From assembly GCA_023079485.1 (NCBI GenBank), contig CM041083.1, forward strand, positions 170,482,451 through 170,546,450: a DNA stretch of 64,000 bases, read 5' to 3'. Under the pieces are notes generated by a model, which saw only the letters and a program-made list of their open reading frames with translations, had not been told where the DNA came from and did no database searches. Positions 1-11,107 of this stretch are shown here, piece after piece. The position numbers and the translations under genes are program-made. Each line of letters starts with the position of its first letter. Within the stretch, counting starts at the first letter, position 1. The stretch is from Archilochus colubris. Lineage: Eukaryota > Chordata > Aves > Apodiformes > Trochilidae.

Positions 1-322
1 AATTGAGTCAAGCTAACCAAGGCTGAGCTAAAACCCTGAGGTATTATTTTGCTGGTTTCTCTAAGCAGGATAAATTCCTCCCATGAATTAGGAGCCTTCT
101 TTTTACTCTGTCTGACTTCAGTGATGCTCCCTTTGAAAAGGACAAGAACAGTCCTCTCCCTTCACTGTCCCCTTCTGAGAGTTTATCCCAATAACTACCA
201 CCTCAGTGCAATGCAATTACACCCCTTACATCTGAGCTCATATGGGAAATCTGAAGGTACTAAAATCCTGTAACTATGGAGGAAACAAAGAAAAAAAACC
301 CTTGTGAGTGTCAGTGTTAGAT

Positions 323-370
323 CCCTCCATGCATGTGCTTATACTCCCTCCATGCATGTGCTTATACTCC
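323..370. repeat. Two-copy 23-bp tandem duplication
   Basis: The 23-base unit beginning CCCTCCATGCATGTG occurs twice head to tail (323-345 and 346-368) with no difference between copies, and the first two bases of a third copy follow. Identical copies suggest a recent slippage or short-duplication event. Confidence 0.9.
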
Positions 371-794
371 AGGATGATTATATTAACTGTGCACTGTACT
401 ATGTAAAGCTCTTCCACTGTGTTCCAGTGGTTAATTAGAAAATTTTAAGCCTGAAACAGTTTGGACTTCTATATTTAAGTCAAAAAATGGCAAGGAAATA
501 AAGAGGCTTCTGGGATGAGCCATTACATTTTAAAACGGGTGGGGATGGATAGCAAGTGGGTGACATTTATCTACCCTTGGGATGCAGACAGGCTTTTAGG
601 GGAATAACAATGGCAGCTGCTGATGGTTTGGGATCACGGGCTGCAAACTGTTTGGATGGAGAGGATTTCTAAAGGTGACACTTCACATGCTGCTCAAGGT
701 GCATTTCTTGGCAGAGAACATGTGAAAAAGGTGTTTGTGGCCTTCCTGATATTAATTCATATGCTTTATATAAAATTACAGTTTGATGAAGAAG

Positions 795-827
795 AAAAAA
801 AAAAAAAAGGAAAAAAAAAAAAAAAAA
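795..827 (+). repeat. A-rich tract
   Basis: Two runs of A, of about 14 and 17 bases, are separated by GG. No retroposed gene body or CR1 sequence lies directly upstream, so this is annotated only as a low-complexity tract. Confidence 0.85.
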
Positions 828-2387
828 GCCTTAATCCCATTAACACCTGTAACATTGTATCTGGCAGTGCAACAGAGTCTGCATTGACCGCCCTTGCCTA
901 AAAGGCATGTAATTTCTTCAGCATACAGGTGCATATACTAAAAAGGCAGCCATTCAATCTGTTCCTACTTTTTGTTTCATTTAAAGCAGCTCTCCTTTCT
1001 TGCCCTGGCATCCTCCCTGCTCCTGCCTGACATCCCTCCAGGAGCCACAGCCTGATGGAGATGCCCCTGAGCTCACTTCTGCTGATGCAGAGGCACAACA
1101 AGGCTGAAAGGTTTGGAGTGACCTTTCCCAGTGTCTTTCCCGGTGCTACGTGGCTCAGGCTGTGTCTTCTCATGAGACAGAGACCACAGGAGCAGGATGA
1201 GATTAAGATATATCTTACTTGCTCACCTTTTCACCCCTCCTCCTCCAGGTTTTTTCTTCCCTGTCAGCTTTATTAGTACCAGGACCAGACTGGGGAGTTG
1301 ATCCAGATTAAAAAAAAGAGGAGGGGAGAGGGCTTTGGCAGATGTTTCTTTAAGCCAGATCAGTTCCTCAGTTTGGCTGAGAGTGCCATGCAAATCCTTG
1401 CAGGGAGCTGGGGGACCACAGCACCATGCAGAAGGACAGGGACAAGGACAGTTTTAGGGGTCAGCAACACACAGGTCAGTGTGGATACTGAAGATTTTTT
1501 CTCATGAAGTGACATTTGGATTTAGGCACCAGAACAAGAGGTGTGATGGTCTGAAGGTGCCTTCAGCTCCCCTACATTACTTCTAAGCTATGTGGTTTGA
1601 AACAGGTTTAAAGCCACCTTGAAGAAAAACTTTTTATATTCTGCTTCTTTAGAATATATTTTATCATCTGCTGATGTAGACGATCAGTGGAAAAGGGGCT
1701 GATTTGTTTTTTATTGCAACTAAGAGTTAGTAATTAATAAAAAGTACAAGTTTATACCTTGTTACAAAAAGTACTGTCAGAGATCTGAGATACAGCAGCT
1801 ACATTACAGGTTTGCAGTCTGCAGTCACTTTTTTCCAGCCTCATTTCTTTATGAACAGAAGTCCTTTATCAGTACTCCTAGAAAACCACCTGCATGTAGA
1901 ATGTCCTTGTATGAACCTAGTGAAAATAGGCAAGGAGAAGAAAGGTTTGGTTATATTATCAGCTATCTCTGATCCCACTGTTTCAGCTGCTTTCCTCCAC
2001 CTGGACTGTGGTTTATGCTGTGTCCCCATCAACTGCCATGCTCGTGCACCAATAATAAAGCTAAAATCCAGTCATTAAATGCCATGGTTCTTCTCCCAAA
2101 TTAATTTTCAAATCCATGTATCACACTGAAGAACACCTGAGGCCATGAGGCTTCTGGTTTTCATTGTCACATTTTCATGAGTAAGGAAGGAGGAAGATGT
2201 ATATGGTTTATACAGTTTTATTAAAACATTTATGCTTGATTCCAGAGCATGAAGTATTCATTGTTTATGAATACAAACCAGTGATGAATTAGAAATTCTC
2301 CCATCATAGTCCTCATGTCCCAGTACTTCTCATAGCATCATTCAGGGCTTTGCTTGTTTGGGGGGCATCCCAGCTAGGTTAGCTTTT

Positions 2388-2466
2388 CACAGAGTCATGG
2401 AATGCCTTAGGTTGGGAGGGACCTTAGAGATCATTTACTGCAACCTCTCTGCCATGAGCACGGACT
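2388..2466 (-). mobile_element. CR1 LINE 3'-end fragment, old
   Basis: The segment opens with a degenerate CACAGAGTCATGGAATG tail, followed by TTAGGTTGGGAGGGACCTTAGAGATCAT-type sequence, which is the reverse complement of the CR1 3' terminus. Only about 80 bases are recognisable. The octamer tail and the following text carry many substitutions, so this is an old, strongly 5'-truncated insertion. The element reads on the minus strand because its tail is at the left. Confidence 0.85.
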
Positions 2467-5400
2467 CTTATTTTCTGGGAGCTTAAAGAAGAGGTCTCTG
2501 CAGGAAGCTGAATCACACTTTTCTTGTATTTAACCTGAAACCACAGGATAAAATCTCACCCAGTTTTCAAGGCAGTTGACTGATAACAGAGTGGGTTGTG
2601 CCCTGACCCTAACAGGTCTCAGCAGCTCTGCCAGCCATGCTGGCCAACAGCACTGTCCCTCATTAAGTCTTGCTAATTATATTAGCTGCCTCTCAGCTGC
2701 TGCATGGGCAGCAGCCAGGAAAGGGACAGTGATTCCCAAGAAGGAGGACTAAGTGCACTAACACACAGAATCCTACCTTGCCAAGAGGAACAGAACCTAC
2801 ACAGACCAAGCAACATCCAAAATCCTTTTCTCCCACTTTGTTATCCTGTCAGGCTTCCTCAGCAAGCTGATGGTGATTGTAATGGGAGCTGCTGCAAATT
2901 TGGTAAATAAACCCAAGCCAAAGCCACTGTGCTGAGCTGCCTGCAGGCCAAAGGCAGCAGCCTGCCTGTGCTGCACAGGAGATGAAGTGTGCACCTACCC
3001 TACCCACATCTCCAAGAGAACCCAGAGCATCCCTCTGCCTCCCGCCATTACAGGCCATAGCTCTCTTTGCATTTGACCTTCCTGAGGTTTGCTGGTGAGG
3101 CTGGGCCATGGGCAGAAATGCAGATGGGGTTATTTTGAAGCCTGCCTGATATGGTGATGGAGGCTGGCTGAGAAGTGTGTCCTCTGGGACAGCAGCAACC
3201 CCCAACCCCCAGGGCACCCACGAGAGCCACTTTGTCTACCTTGTCTGGTATGCAACCAGACAGAGCCCTGGGATGATCCTCCATCTCACTCACACCAGAG
3301 CTCATCAAAGGGCTGTGGGGTCTCTGTCTCTCCCTGTCTGTAGAAAATGAAATTATTAATGTCAGGACAGTCAAAAAGAGCCCCACATCACAAGTCCTAG
3401 TACCACAGGGACTGGGACCTTCTCCCAGAATGTAGCACTATGTTCTTTCCATGACTTGACTGAACTGAGAACTGCAGTCTGGGCAGAGGAATAGCAGCAA
3501 AAATATCTTCTTGAGCAACAGTAGCTACCCAGACCTTTTCAGCTCAACAATGCCTAAGCCACAGGCATCCCACCTGCATTTCACTGTGAGCTAATTCAGC
3601 AGCATCCCCTCCCCATGAGTTGCCCAGGGCCATGGTTCCCCTTGCATAGGGAGCCCATCAGCACATGAATCAGCTGGCTGGCATCTGCTCCCTGTGCCAC
3701 TGAGACAGCCAGGCACAAGTCACATCAACAGCAGGCATATCACCTCATCAGGGTGCTGGCACTATGCCTGGGTGAGTAATGTCTGCTGGAGCTATGGAGT
3801 GTTGCACCCACAGCCACACCTGCCCCAGGTTCAGGGTGCCCTGGGGTGACTGGGTGGTGAGGAATAGGTGTCTGTGCCAAAGAGCCTGGGTCCTGAAGTG
3901 TGCCTAGTTATCTAGTAGCTTTTGTCTCCCATTTTCCCAGATCTGGAAAAATGAGAAGCTGGGGATATGGACATCCTCAATGTGACACTGGTAAAGATTC
4001 ATCACTGCAAGATTACTCTGACCTGGGCTTGGTTCAGCCATAGTCACAGGTGCTCCTTGGATCTGACCATGTCTTCCTCACCTCTCAGAAACCTAGGAGC
4101 ATCTTGGATAGCACTAAATGCTGCCCATGAGCTCTGATACAGTCCAGCCTGCTCCAGGATAGATAACAGCACCTTAAGTCTGTGACACAGGAGCAAAGTC
4201 AAAACATCCACGCAGATTCATAGTACCATTGCAGCAGAGGTGACATCAGCCTTTATGCATTTTTCTGCTTAAAAGGAAAGCAAAAAACGGGAGAAGTCAA
4301 GACAACAGCTCCTTCATCTAGCAGATAATAATTGTTTTCCAGATAAGGAAAGCAATGTTTCCAGGTTTCCAGCAAGTGGTACCTTATCAAGTAAGTGTGT
4401 GAACTGTCATCCTGGCAGGGACAGTCACCCATCTTTGCTCCATCCCAGCAGCAGAGCATGTTTGTCCCGTGCTGATGTTGGCACAGATCTGAAGATCCCT
4501 GTCCATGGGGCTTTTTGAGTTGTGCACTGGTTCTCACAGATGTTTTATCCAGGGCGGTTAATAGTTTCCAATGGGTAGGCTGGATGAGTCTGTGCCAAAA
4601 CCTTGTTTGCTTGCTCATGTGGTCCTGGTCAGGATGGCTTTGTGCAAGTCTTGCAGAGAGAAGACAGGTAGTTACACCTGTACTTTAGCAGAGGTGGAAG
4701 CTGTTGTGTAGAGGTACCTGTGTGGGCTCCATGGGCAGTTCTCAGTGGGATAAATCCCTCCCAGGGACAATTTCTGCATAAGCTATGGCCAACCTGCTTC
4801 TGAAATCTGAGCTAGGGACAAGTGAGCCAGGTGGAGATTCTAATCCAGGGGTGATACTGCAAAGGAGGCACGGTTTGCTCTTGGCATCTCTACAGCACAC
4901 AGGTTCCTGGGGAGGACATGGGGATGTAGCACAGGGTGTCTGGGACCTTTGCTGTCTAAAGGACCTAAGTGCCAGGCAGGAGGAGGAGGCAAACAGGGAG
5001 CAAGACCTCAAAAAAACACCCCTAATGATTGTGGGAAAGAGAGCAAGGTTTGGGAACAGGAAGGAGGGAGGTCTGAGCCATCCCTGGCAGGTGAATGAGA
5101 TTGTCCTTGCCAGCCAGCCCTGTATGGCTGCTCCCATTTCTCCTTCCAGCAGCAGGGCTCAGGGAAGCAATTGCTTCACCCATAGCCTGGGTCAACCCCC
5201 TGGGCCCTCCAGACCTCAACCTCAGCTCTGGAAACTGTGCCCTGGAATTTTTGTAGATGGATTAATTTCACTCCCAGCCTTCCCCAAAACTCAACATATG
5301 CCCTGATCTGCCTTGTGCACTGATCCTCTAATAAAATTATACATTAATATGTATGAACCAAAAGGTTATTATTTTATGAGAAGATTTCTCTGACTTTCCT

Positions 5401-5731
5401 GCGTGAGTGTGCTGATGTCTTGGAGAGATGGAAAAGGATCAAAACATTCACTACTATCTCTGAATGACAATACTGGTATACCAGAAACAAAGAAAGAAAA
5501 TAAATAAGATTAGAAACATTCAGCTGAAACATCTCTCTGTCCACAAGATGAGGGGGTTACCCTAATAAGCCCCCAGTTACCAGTGTTTATTGGAAAAGTT
5601 TTAATTTTTAAAAAGTGAGCAACTTGGAACTGAAAACAAATTTTCATTTTGCTTTTCAGATTTTAGATTTTAATTTTTCAATTTGGCTTTTCAAATTCTC
5701 CATTCAAAGCTAAAGGTTGTTTCTTCCCCAG

Positions 5732-5908
5732 ATTGTCTATATAGATTCCACCCAAAAAAAGGAGAAAGGACTAGTGCTGAAGGAGGAGGTACAGGAGAAT
5801 TTCTCCCCACTTTTTTCAGAGATGAAGGAAGGACAAAATACTGGGCAATGTCCATTCCTTTGTGCCAAGCAATAAATGCAGGAAAAGAAAGGATGAATAA
5901 AAACTCAG
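5732..5908 (+). other. Exon-shaped open frame, unproven
   Basis: This 177-base stretch (59 codons' worth) is preceded by a good acceptor, a T/C-rich run ending CCCCAG at 5731, and followed by CAG|GTAAGA at the donor. One frame is open throughout, giving a peptide with a charged N-terminal half (HPKKGERTSAEGGG) and a more hydrophobic middle (YWAMSIPLCQAIN). Both ends fall in phase 1, so splicing the segment in or out would keep the frame. I do not recognise the peptide, and a minus-strand frame is also open here. Such combinations occur by chance in 64 kb, so it is recorded as a candidate and not called as a CDS. Confidence 0.15.
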
Positions 5909-6361
5909 GTAAGAAATGGTTTGTGTTCTCAATCACAGTATTTCAACTACAATCAAAAACAAATTTTCGGTTTTTAAGCCCAGAAAAATTGCACAGCAGA
6001 AGATAATTTTTCATCTTTCTGTATTGACAGGAACTATTCAGAGAGGTTGTTTCAGATGTCAGAAGAGTTTATAGGCACATGGTAAGAAGATAATTTGGAA
6101 AACGTCGCTAGAGCAGTGGTTGTCTGGTTGTAGGGGCTGTTTCAAAGAGTGCTATTAGCCTCAGTATGTTTTTCTCACTTAAAAATACATTATCCCTACA
6201 TGCTGAAGGAATAACTGACATTAACACTCTGCATTTCACATCAGAAGAGAAATACAACAGCAGTGGGAGGTAGAAGAGACAGATCAGAATTCTGTGCACC
6301 TTCACACTGCACTGGCAAGCTGGTGTATGAGTGCTTTGCATCTGCAACTGTATGCTAAACA

Positions 6362-6414
6362 TAAAAAAAAAAAAATTTAAAACTTGACAGGCCAAAAAAA
6401 AAACAACAAACAAC
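6362..6414. repeat. A-rich / (CAA)n low-complexity tract
   Basis: Runs of 13 and 10 A are separated by a short unique stretch, and the second grades into ACAACAAACAACC. It belongs to a group of A/C-only tracts seen several times in the window. Confidence 0.75.
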
Positions 6415-6514
6415 CTCAACCATCAGATGCAAGGGCATACAAATCAGAGGGAGCCCAGACTGACAGGATGAATAGTTTGTCTATTAGGTTCATCAAGATT
6501 TAAATACACTGACA

Positions 6515-6724
6515 AGATCTCCCTGAGCTTTCTCTTCTGCAGGAGGAACAGTCCCAGCTCTCTCAGCCTCTCCTCATATCAAAGATGCTCCAGTCCCCTG
6601 GCATTTAATGTTCCTTTGCAGGACTTGATCCTTATGGCCATGACTGTCTTGTACTGGGGAACCCAGCACCAGATCCAGTGCTCCAGATGTCTCACCAGTG
6701 CTGAGTAGAAGTGGGACATCACCT
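6515..6724 (-). mobile_element. CR1 LINE internal fragment, old
   Basis: The text AGATCTCCCTGAGC, then CAGCTCTCTCAGCCTCTCCT, then CTCCAGATGTCTCACCAGTG and CTGAGTAGAAG follows the order of the reverse-complemented CR1 ORF2 3' portion. The coding frame is destroyed by substitutions and indels. The CR1 3' tail is missing on the left, so this is a deletion remnant, not a complete 3' end. The right boundary is uncertain; degenerate sequence may continue to about 6800. Confidence 0.75.
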
Positions 6725-8907
6725 GGAACAGCAGCATCCCTGGCCCACATTACCCACAGGAACCCCTAGGGCTGTTTCACCCAGAGGTACCCAGGACTTG
6801 ATGCTCAGAGCCATGGTGAGCACCCTGAGTGCTACTGCACTGAGCTGGATGGAGGTCAGCGATCCCTGACTCCTCAGAGGGTGACTGAGAGTGCAGGCCT
6901 GGATTAGTCCTCATTCCCACCCCATGGAGGCACTTTCCTCTCTGTTCCCAAGCCTGCTCATGAAAGGGGGAACATCCTCTATTCCATTCCAAAAGACAAA
7001 GTCTCCCTCTTTCCTCCCAATTGCTGGAGGAGAGCATGACCAACCTTTCACAAAAGCTACTTCCCCCCTCTCAAACCCCCTCCTTTGCTTCTCTTTGTAG
7101 GTCATCTTCCTGCTGCCTCTGCCAACCCTTCCCATTTCCCAGCCAGAAGCCACATTTAATTTCTCAAGTCCTGGCAGGTCACGGACAGCAGTTTGTGCCA
7201 GATGGCCCCACATGAACCACCCTCACCCTTCCTTCCCCAAGCTGGGCTTTGGTTTTCTGCTCCCCAGGGAATCAGCCAAGAGGTGGGGACAAGACTTCCC
7301 CTTCCATCACCTGGAGAGGGTCTTATACTTCTCTGCAGCACTGGGACAGGGTTTCCAAGGAAAGACAAAAATATGAGGAGGGGCTTGTTTTGGGAATCTG
7401 TTTGTTATTTCTCTGTCTGCCCTGAGGAGTCAACAAAATTCCCCCAGAAAGTGTAGGCTCTGGAATTTCAACTCAGCATTGCAGCAGGGAGACATTTAAT
7501 GGTGCAAAAAGGAGGCCTAGCAGCTGCACTAATTGAAAATGACTCTAGGGGAATATAGGTCAACAGGACATAATCTGTCCTGCAGTTTGGCCAGGATACA
7601 AAAGTTCATACCTCTGCCATGACCACTGCCACGAGTGGCCTGGGGATTGTGCATGGTTAAAACAGAGGATTATGTATGCTGCATCCTGAAAGAGCAGGAG
7701 CAGTGCTAGCAGGCAGAGTTAATACTCAGAGCCAGCAGCTCGCCCACCTCCTGTGCCTTCTCTCTAGCACACAGGATGCCTTTCTTGTCTGACACTCACT
7801 GTTCCCAGCACCAGCTGATGAGGCATCTCCTTCTCCCCCAGATGGCACAAAATAGGCGGCCGTCTTCCAGGAAAGGCACAAATCTTCTTTGACAAGCAGT
7901 GATATTAACAGGGATTAGGGAATGCAAAAGCCACTGCCAGAATTGACCAGAGGATACCTGGCCCTGGAAGTGTTTAATCAAGATTAGAGGTTACATGGAG
8001 GTCGGGACTGTGTTTTCAACCCAAGGTGAAACCACCCATTCAGAGCAGGGGTTTCTGAACAACTGGGAGCCTGCAATATGCAGGGGCTCACACCAGCACT
8101 GTCCCTCCTTATTCTCAGGAATGAGATGCAGAGATGAGAAGGGAGCATCATGGCTGGCTAAGCAGCTCATGGAAGCATCACTGCTTGTATTGCTTCCCAA
8201 GATTAGATGGGACCACAGCACAAGATACTTTCCTATGGGAGCTCCTTCAGTGTCTGGATGGCAGGCAGGGTTGTACTTTGCCTTCAAACCCCATGGAAAA
8301 TTTTCTGTCAGACAAAAGTTTTCCATTTTCTCACACGCAGAGAGTTTGCTGCCTTGCAAATTGCATCCTTTGCCACCTCTGCATGCTCACCCATGTCCTC
8401 TTGCATCAAGTCCCCATTGAGTCCTCAAGTTTAGGTCTGGACCTGCACAGGCAGTGAACAGAAGTGCCTGCAAATATCAGAATCCTACATCTGTGGAATT
8501 TGGGTTTTTTCAGTGTTTTGCCAGAATTGTTTTCTAGAGGCACTCAAAATATTTTTTGGTTTTGTCCTTCTATTTGATCTCTGTTAATTTTAAGAGACCA
8601 TCAGGAAGCTTTCCAGCAATTTGCAGGATGAGAAGTGACAGGTTTCCAACTTTCTAGTAACAGCTGCTGTCTGCCTGTTATGATCATATCTGGGGTTTGA
8701 ACACACATTTGTGACACTCAGTGCTGAAGTTTCAGTCTTTTTAAGTAATGCCTGTGTTAACACAGACACAAGATCTTGTTCAAAGAGTCGGCAAAATTAA
8801 ACTCCAGCTTTTGTGAAGTGTATAATAACTTCCCTATTTGTCACATAACATGGAAAAATTCCTTTAAACATGCAGCTCAGGTTCCATTTTAGCTGTAGCA
8901 AAAAGTA
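6725..8907. other. Unique non-coding DNA, no gene seen
   Basis: Overlapping open frames on both strands (for example near 6911-7213 and 7991-8457) reach at most 141 codons, lack recognisable domains and do not suggest a single coding frame. C/T-rich stretches near 6900-7350 account for their length. No RNA gene or repeat was recognised apart from short homopolymers. Confidence 0.55.
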
Positions 8908-9485
8908 TGGCCAGTATGTCAAGGGAGATGTTTCTTCCTCTCTGCTCTGCTCTTGTGAGATCCTACCTGGAACACTTTGTCCAGCTCTGGAACACCCAAC
9001 AAAAAAATGACAAAGGGCTCCTGGAGCAAGTCCAGATGAGGGCCACAAAGATGATCAGAGGGCTGGAGCACCTCCTCTGAAGAAAGACTGAGACAGCTGG
9101 GGCTTTTCAGCCTGGAAGAGAGAAGGCTCTGGGGAGACCTTATAGCAGCCTTCCTGTACCTAAAGGGGCTGACAGGAAAGCTGTGGAGGGACCTTTCACA
9201 AGGGTGTGTAGTGACAGGACAAGGGGAAAACATTTCAAACTTGAAGATGGGAGACTTAGGTTAGACATGAGGAAGAAATACATTACTGTGAGGGTGATGA
9301 GACACTGGAACAGGTTGTACAGCAAAGTTTGGGATGCCTCTCCCCTAGAAGTGTCCAAGGCCAGGTTGGATGGGGCCTTTAGCAACCTGGTCTGGTGGGA
9401 GGTGTCCCTGCCCATGCAGGGGGGGCTGGAACCAAATGATCTTGAAGGTCTCTTCTAATCCAAAGCATTCTATGGTGCTATGAAA
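8908..9485 (+). mobile_element. CR1 LINE, 5'-truncated, long 3' portion
   Basis: This is one of the two longest CR1 copies here. It begins within ORF2 and runs through the 3' UTR to a degenerate octamer tail (ATTCTATGGTGCTATG) near 9485. A plus-strand frame from 9183 still reads as a decayed ORF2 C-terminus, with [30 protein letters not shown] and PLEVSKARLDGAFSNL recognisable. Upstream parts are broken by frameshifts and a stop. The 3' UTR text (GATCTTGAAGGTCTCTTCTAA) marks a different, older subfamily than the copies at 17.7, 54.4, 58.1 and 63.8 kb. Confidence 0.95.
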
Positions 9486-9598
9486 TGGGTCTTGACAAAG
9501 AAGGAAAAACCCATCTGTGGACCTGAGGAAACATTTAAGTTGAGCTTTGTTCACCATGGCTGGGCAGCTGCTGGCCCCACAGCTGAACTGGCTGCAGT

Positions 9599-9640
9599 GG
9601 GTGTGCACTGATGGGTGCGCACTGATGGGCATGCACATTG
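9599..9640. repeat. Three-copy 14-bp tandem repeat
   Basis: Units GGGTGTGCACTGAT, GGGTGCGCACTGAT and a more diverged GGGCATGCACATTG lie head to tail. The first two differ at one position, a C/T at a CpG. This is a small minisatellite seed, directly downstream of the CR1 ending at 9485. Confidence 0.85.
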
Positions 9641-10261
9641 CTACACGCGTGGGGTGAACTTCTGTGTGTTTCAAAATGCCACCCATCCATGGGCTAAGCT
9701 GGAAGACGGGCACAGTAACACATGAAGTTACACACTGACTCTTGTCTGGATTGGAAGCTGGTTACACCCAGCCTTTGGTTTCATGCGGTTTCAAATGAAG
9801 GTTTTCTTCTTCCTCCTTAGAAGTGCCTCTGCAGTCAAACGGAAAGCAGGAGAGGGAAAGGAAACCCAGACAAAAAGGGAGATAATTCAGAGCACCCACC
9901 AAACCCAACAGGCTCTGGTTATTAGGTGCCTGTTATCTTGGATCAATGATACGTGGACAGCCATTAAGAACATGTGTAAATAATCACAACCGCCGAGCCC
10001 TTCATGGATTGTAGCAAGAAAAATTGCCTGTGTGAAATTGCCACAGGATGTGCCTTATTCTCTGGTCTGTATTCATTATTCTCTTGTTTAAAAAATTCAT
10101 TTACGTAGTCAGAAACAATGCCATGAGATCTTGGCCAGCAACCGCACACCCTAACTGACCAGGAAGAAAAGCCAAAGCAAATATTCCTGGATTCTGCAAT
10201 ACACAGTATACACTGGGTAATTATCCACCCCAAATATTCAGAGAATAACAAATAGAGTATT

Positions 10262-10284
10262 AAAAAAATAATAATAATAATAAT
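10262..10284. repeat. (ATA)n short microsatellite
   Basis: An A-run leads into about six ATA/AAT units before TGTCAAG. It is short and simple. Confidence 0.8.
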
Positions 10285-10985
10285 GTCAAGATTGGTCCGT
10301 TCAGGGGCCAGATGTTGAACTAACAAATTATAATTCTGAATGAGCCCCTCGCAGGGGTCTATTCAGAGCTGGGGGGGTCATGGGTCCTTCCCCATTGCTG
10401 GTGCCTACAGTGAGGAGTAGTGTTGGATGGAGCAGAACACCCTTCCCTCCAGCATTTGATAGCCACCCTGCCTGTTCTGACAGATCCTGCAATGCAGAGA
10501 GCTCCCAAAACCCAGACTGAGGAGGGCAACTGCCCCGACAACCCTGAGCTCTCACCCTACAAAGCAGCTCCAGGGCTGCTGCCAGTCACCTAGTGTTGGA
10601 CCCACTCCCAAATGTGTGAGGAGTTGCTTCCTTCACTGCACTACATTTGGTCCCTCCTCAGCATGCTGGTATGAACATGGTCACTTGCACAAACACACCA
10701 TGTTTATCTTCCTTGCTGCCACCACCTCTCTCACCCTCTCCAAATATGATCACTATGTCCCCGTGCACGTGCCCTGCCCTGACATCTCCACTCTGGTCTT
10801 CCTCTGGGGCTTTTGTTTATGGCTTGCAATCAAAATGAATCCCAAGAAGTGGTCTTGCAGCTGGCGAGAAATGAAATGTCATGATGGCTTGAAGGCTTAG
10901 GAGAGGGCAAGGGTCAAGTGGATTACCCCTCTCATATGGCTCACAGGTTTTCTATGAGGAACATCCCCCTCCAGTTATCAGTAAG

Positions 10986-11107
10986 GCAGGATGGAGGGCA
11001 CTTTGAGCAACCTGCTCTAGTGGAAGGTGTCTCTTCCCATGCAGGCAGGTTGGAAATACATGAACTTGAAGGTCTGTTCCAACCCAAACCACTCTGTGAT
11101 TCTATGG
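10986..11107 (+). mobile_element. CR1 LINE 3'-end fragment
   Basis: About 120 bases match the CR1 3' UTR, including TTTGAGCAACCTGCTCTAGT, GAACTTGAAGGTCTGTTCCA and CCAACCCAAACCACTCTG. It ends in an octamer-like GTGATTCTATGG, so the element reads on the plus strand. It contains only the last ORF2 codons and 3' UTR. Confidence 0.93.

Larger units (their letters stand above)
1..2387. other. Unique non-coding DNA, no gene seen
   Basis: No open frame here resembles a known protein; the longest are under 95 codons and overlap on both strands, as chance frames do. The stretch holds a two-copy 23-bp tandem duplication (323-370) and an A-rich tract (795-827), listed separately. A C/T-rich segment lies near 1010-1260. 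I see no RNA gene or recognisable promoter. Confidence 0.6.
2467..6514. other. Unique non-coding DNA, no gene recognised
   Basis: About 4 kb with no recognised repeat or gene. A 121-codon minus-strand frame (4253-4618) and a 173-codon plus-strand frame (4785-5306) are overlapped by open frames on the opposite strand and match no family I know. Bases 5580-5700 are rich in T-runs and A-runs. An exon-shaped open frame lies at 5732-5908 and is discussed separately. A-rich low complexity covers about 6362-6414. Confidence 0.55.
9486..10985. other. Unique non-coding DNA, no gene seen
   Basis: No recognisable gene. It contains a three-copy 14-bp tandem repeat (9599-9640) and an (ATA)n tract (10262-10284). 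Overlapping frames near 9964-10326 and 10328-10555 carry no known domain. Confidence 0.55.

Noticed and set aside
4785..5306. 173-codon plus-strand ORF
   Set aside because: A minus-strand ORF of 131 codons covers much of the same bases; composition is low in stops because of G-rich purine DNA; no recognisable domain.
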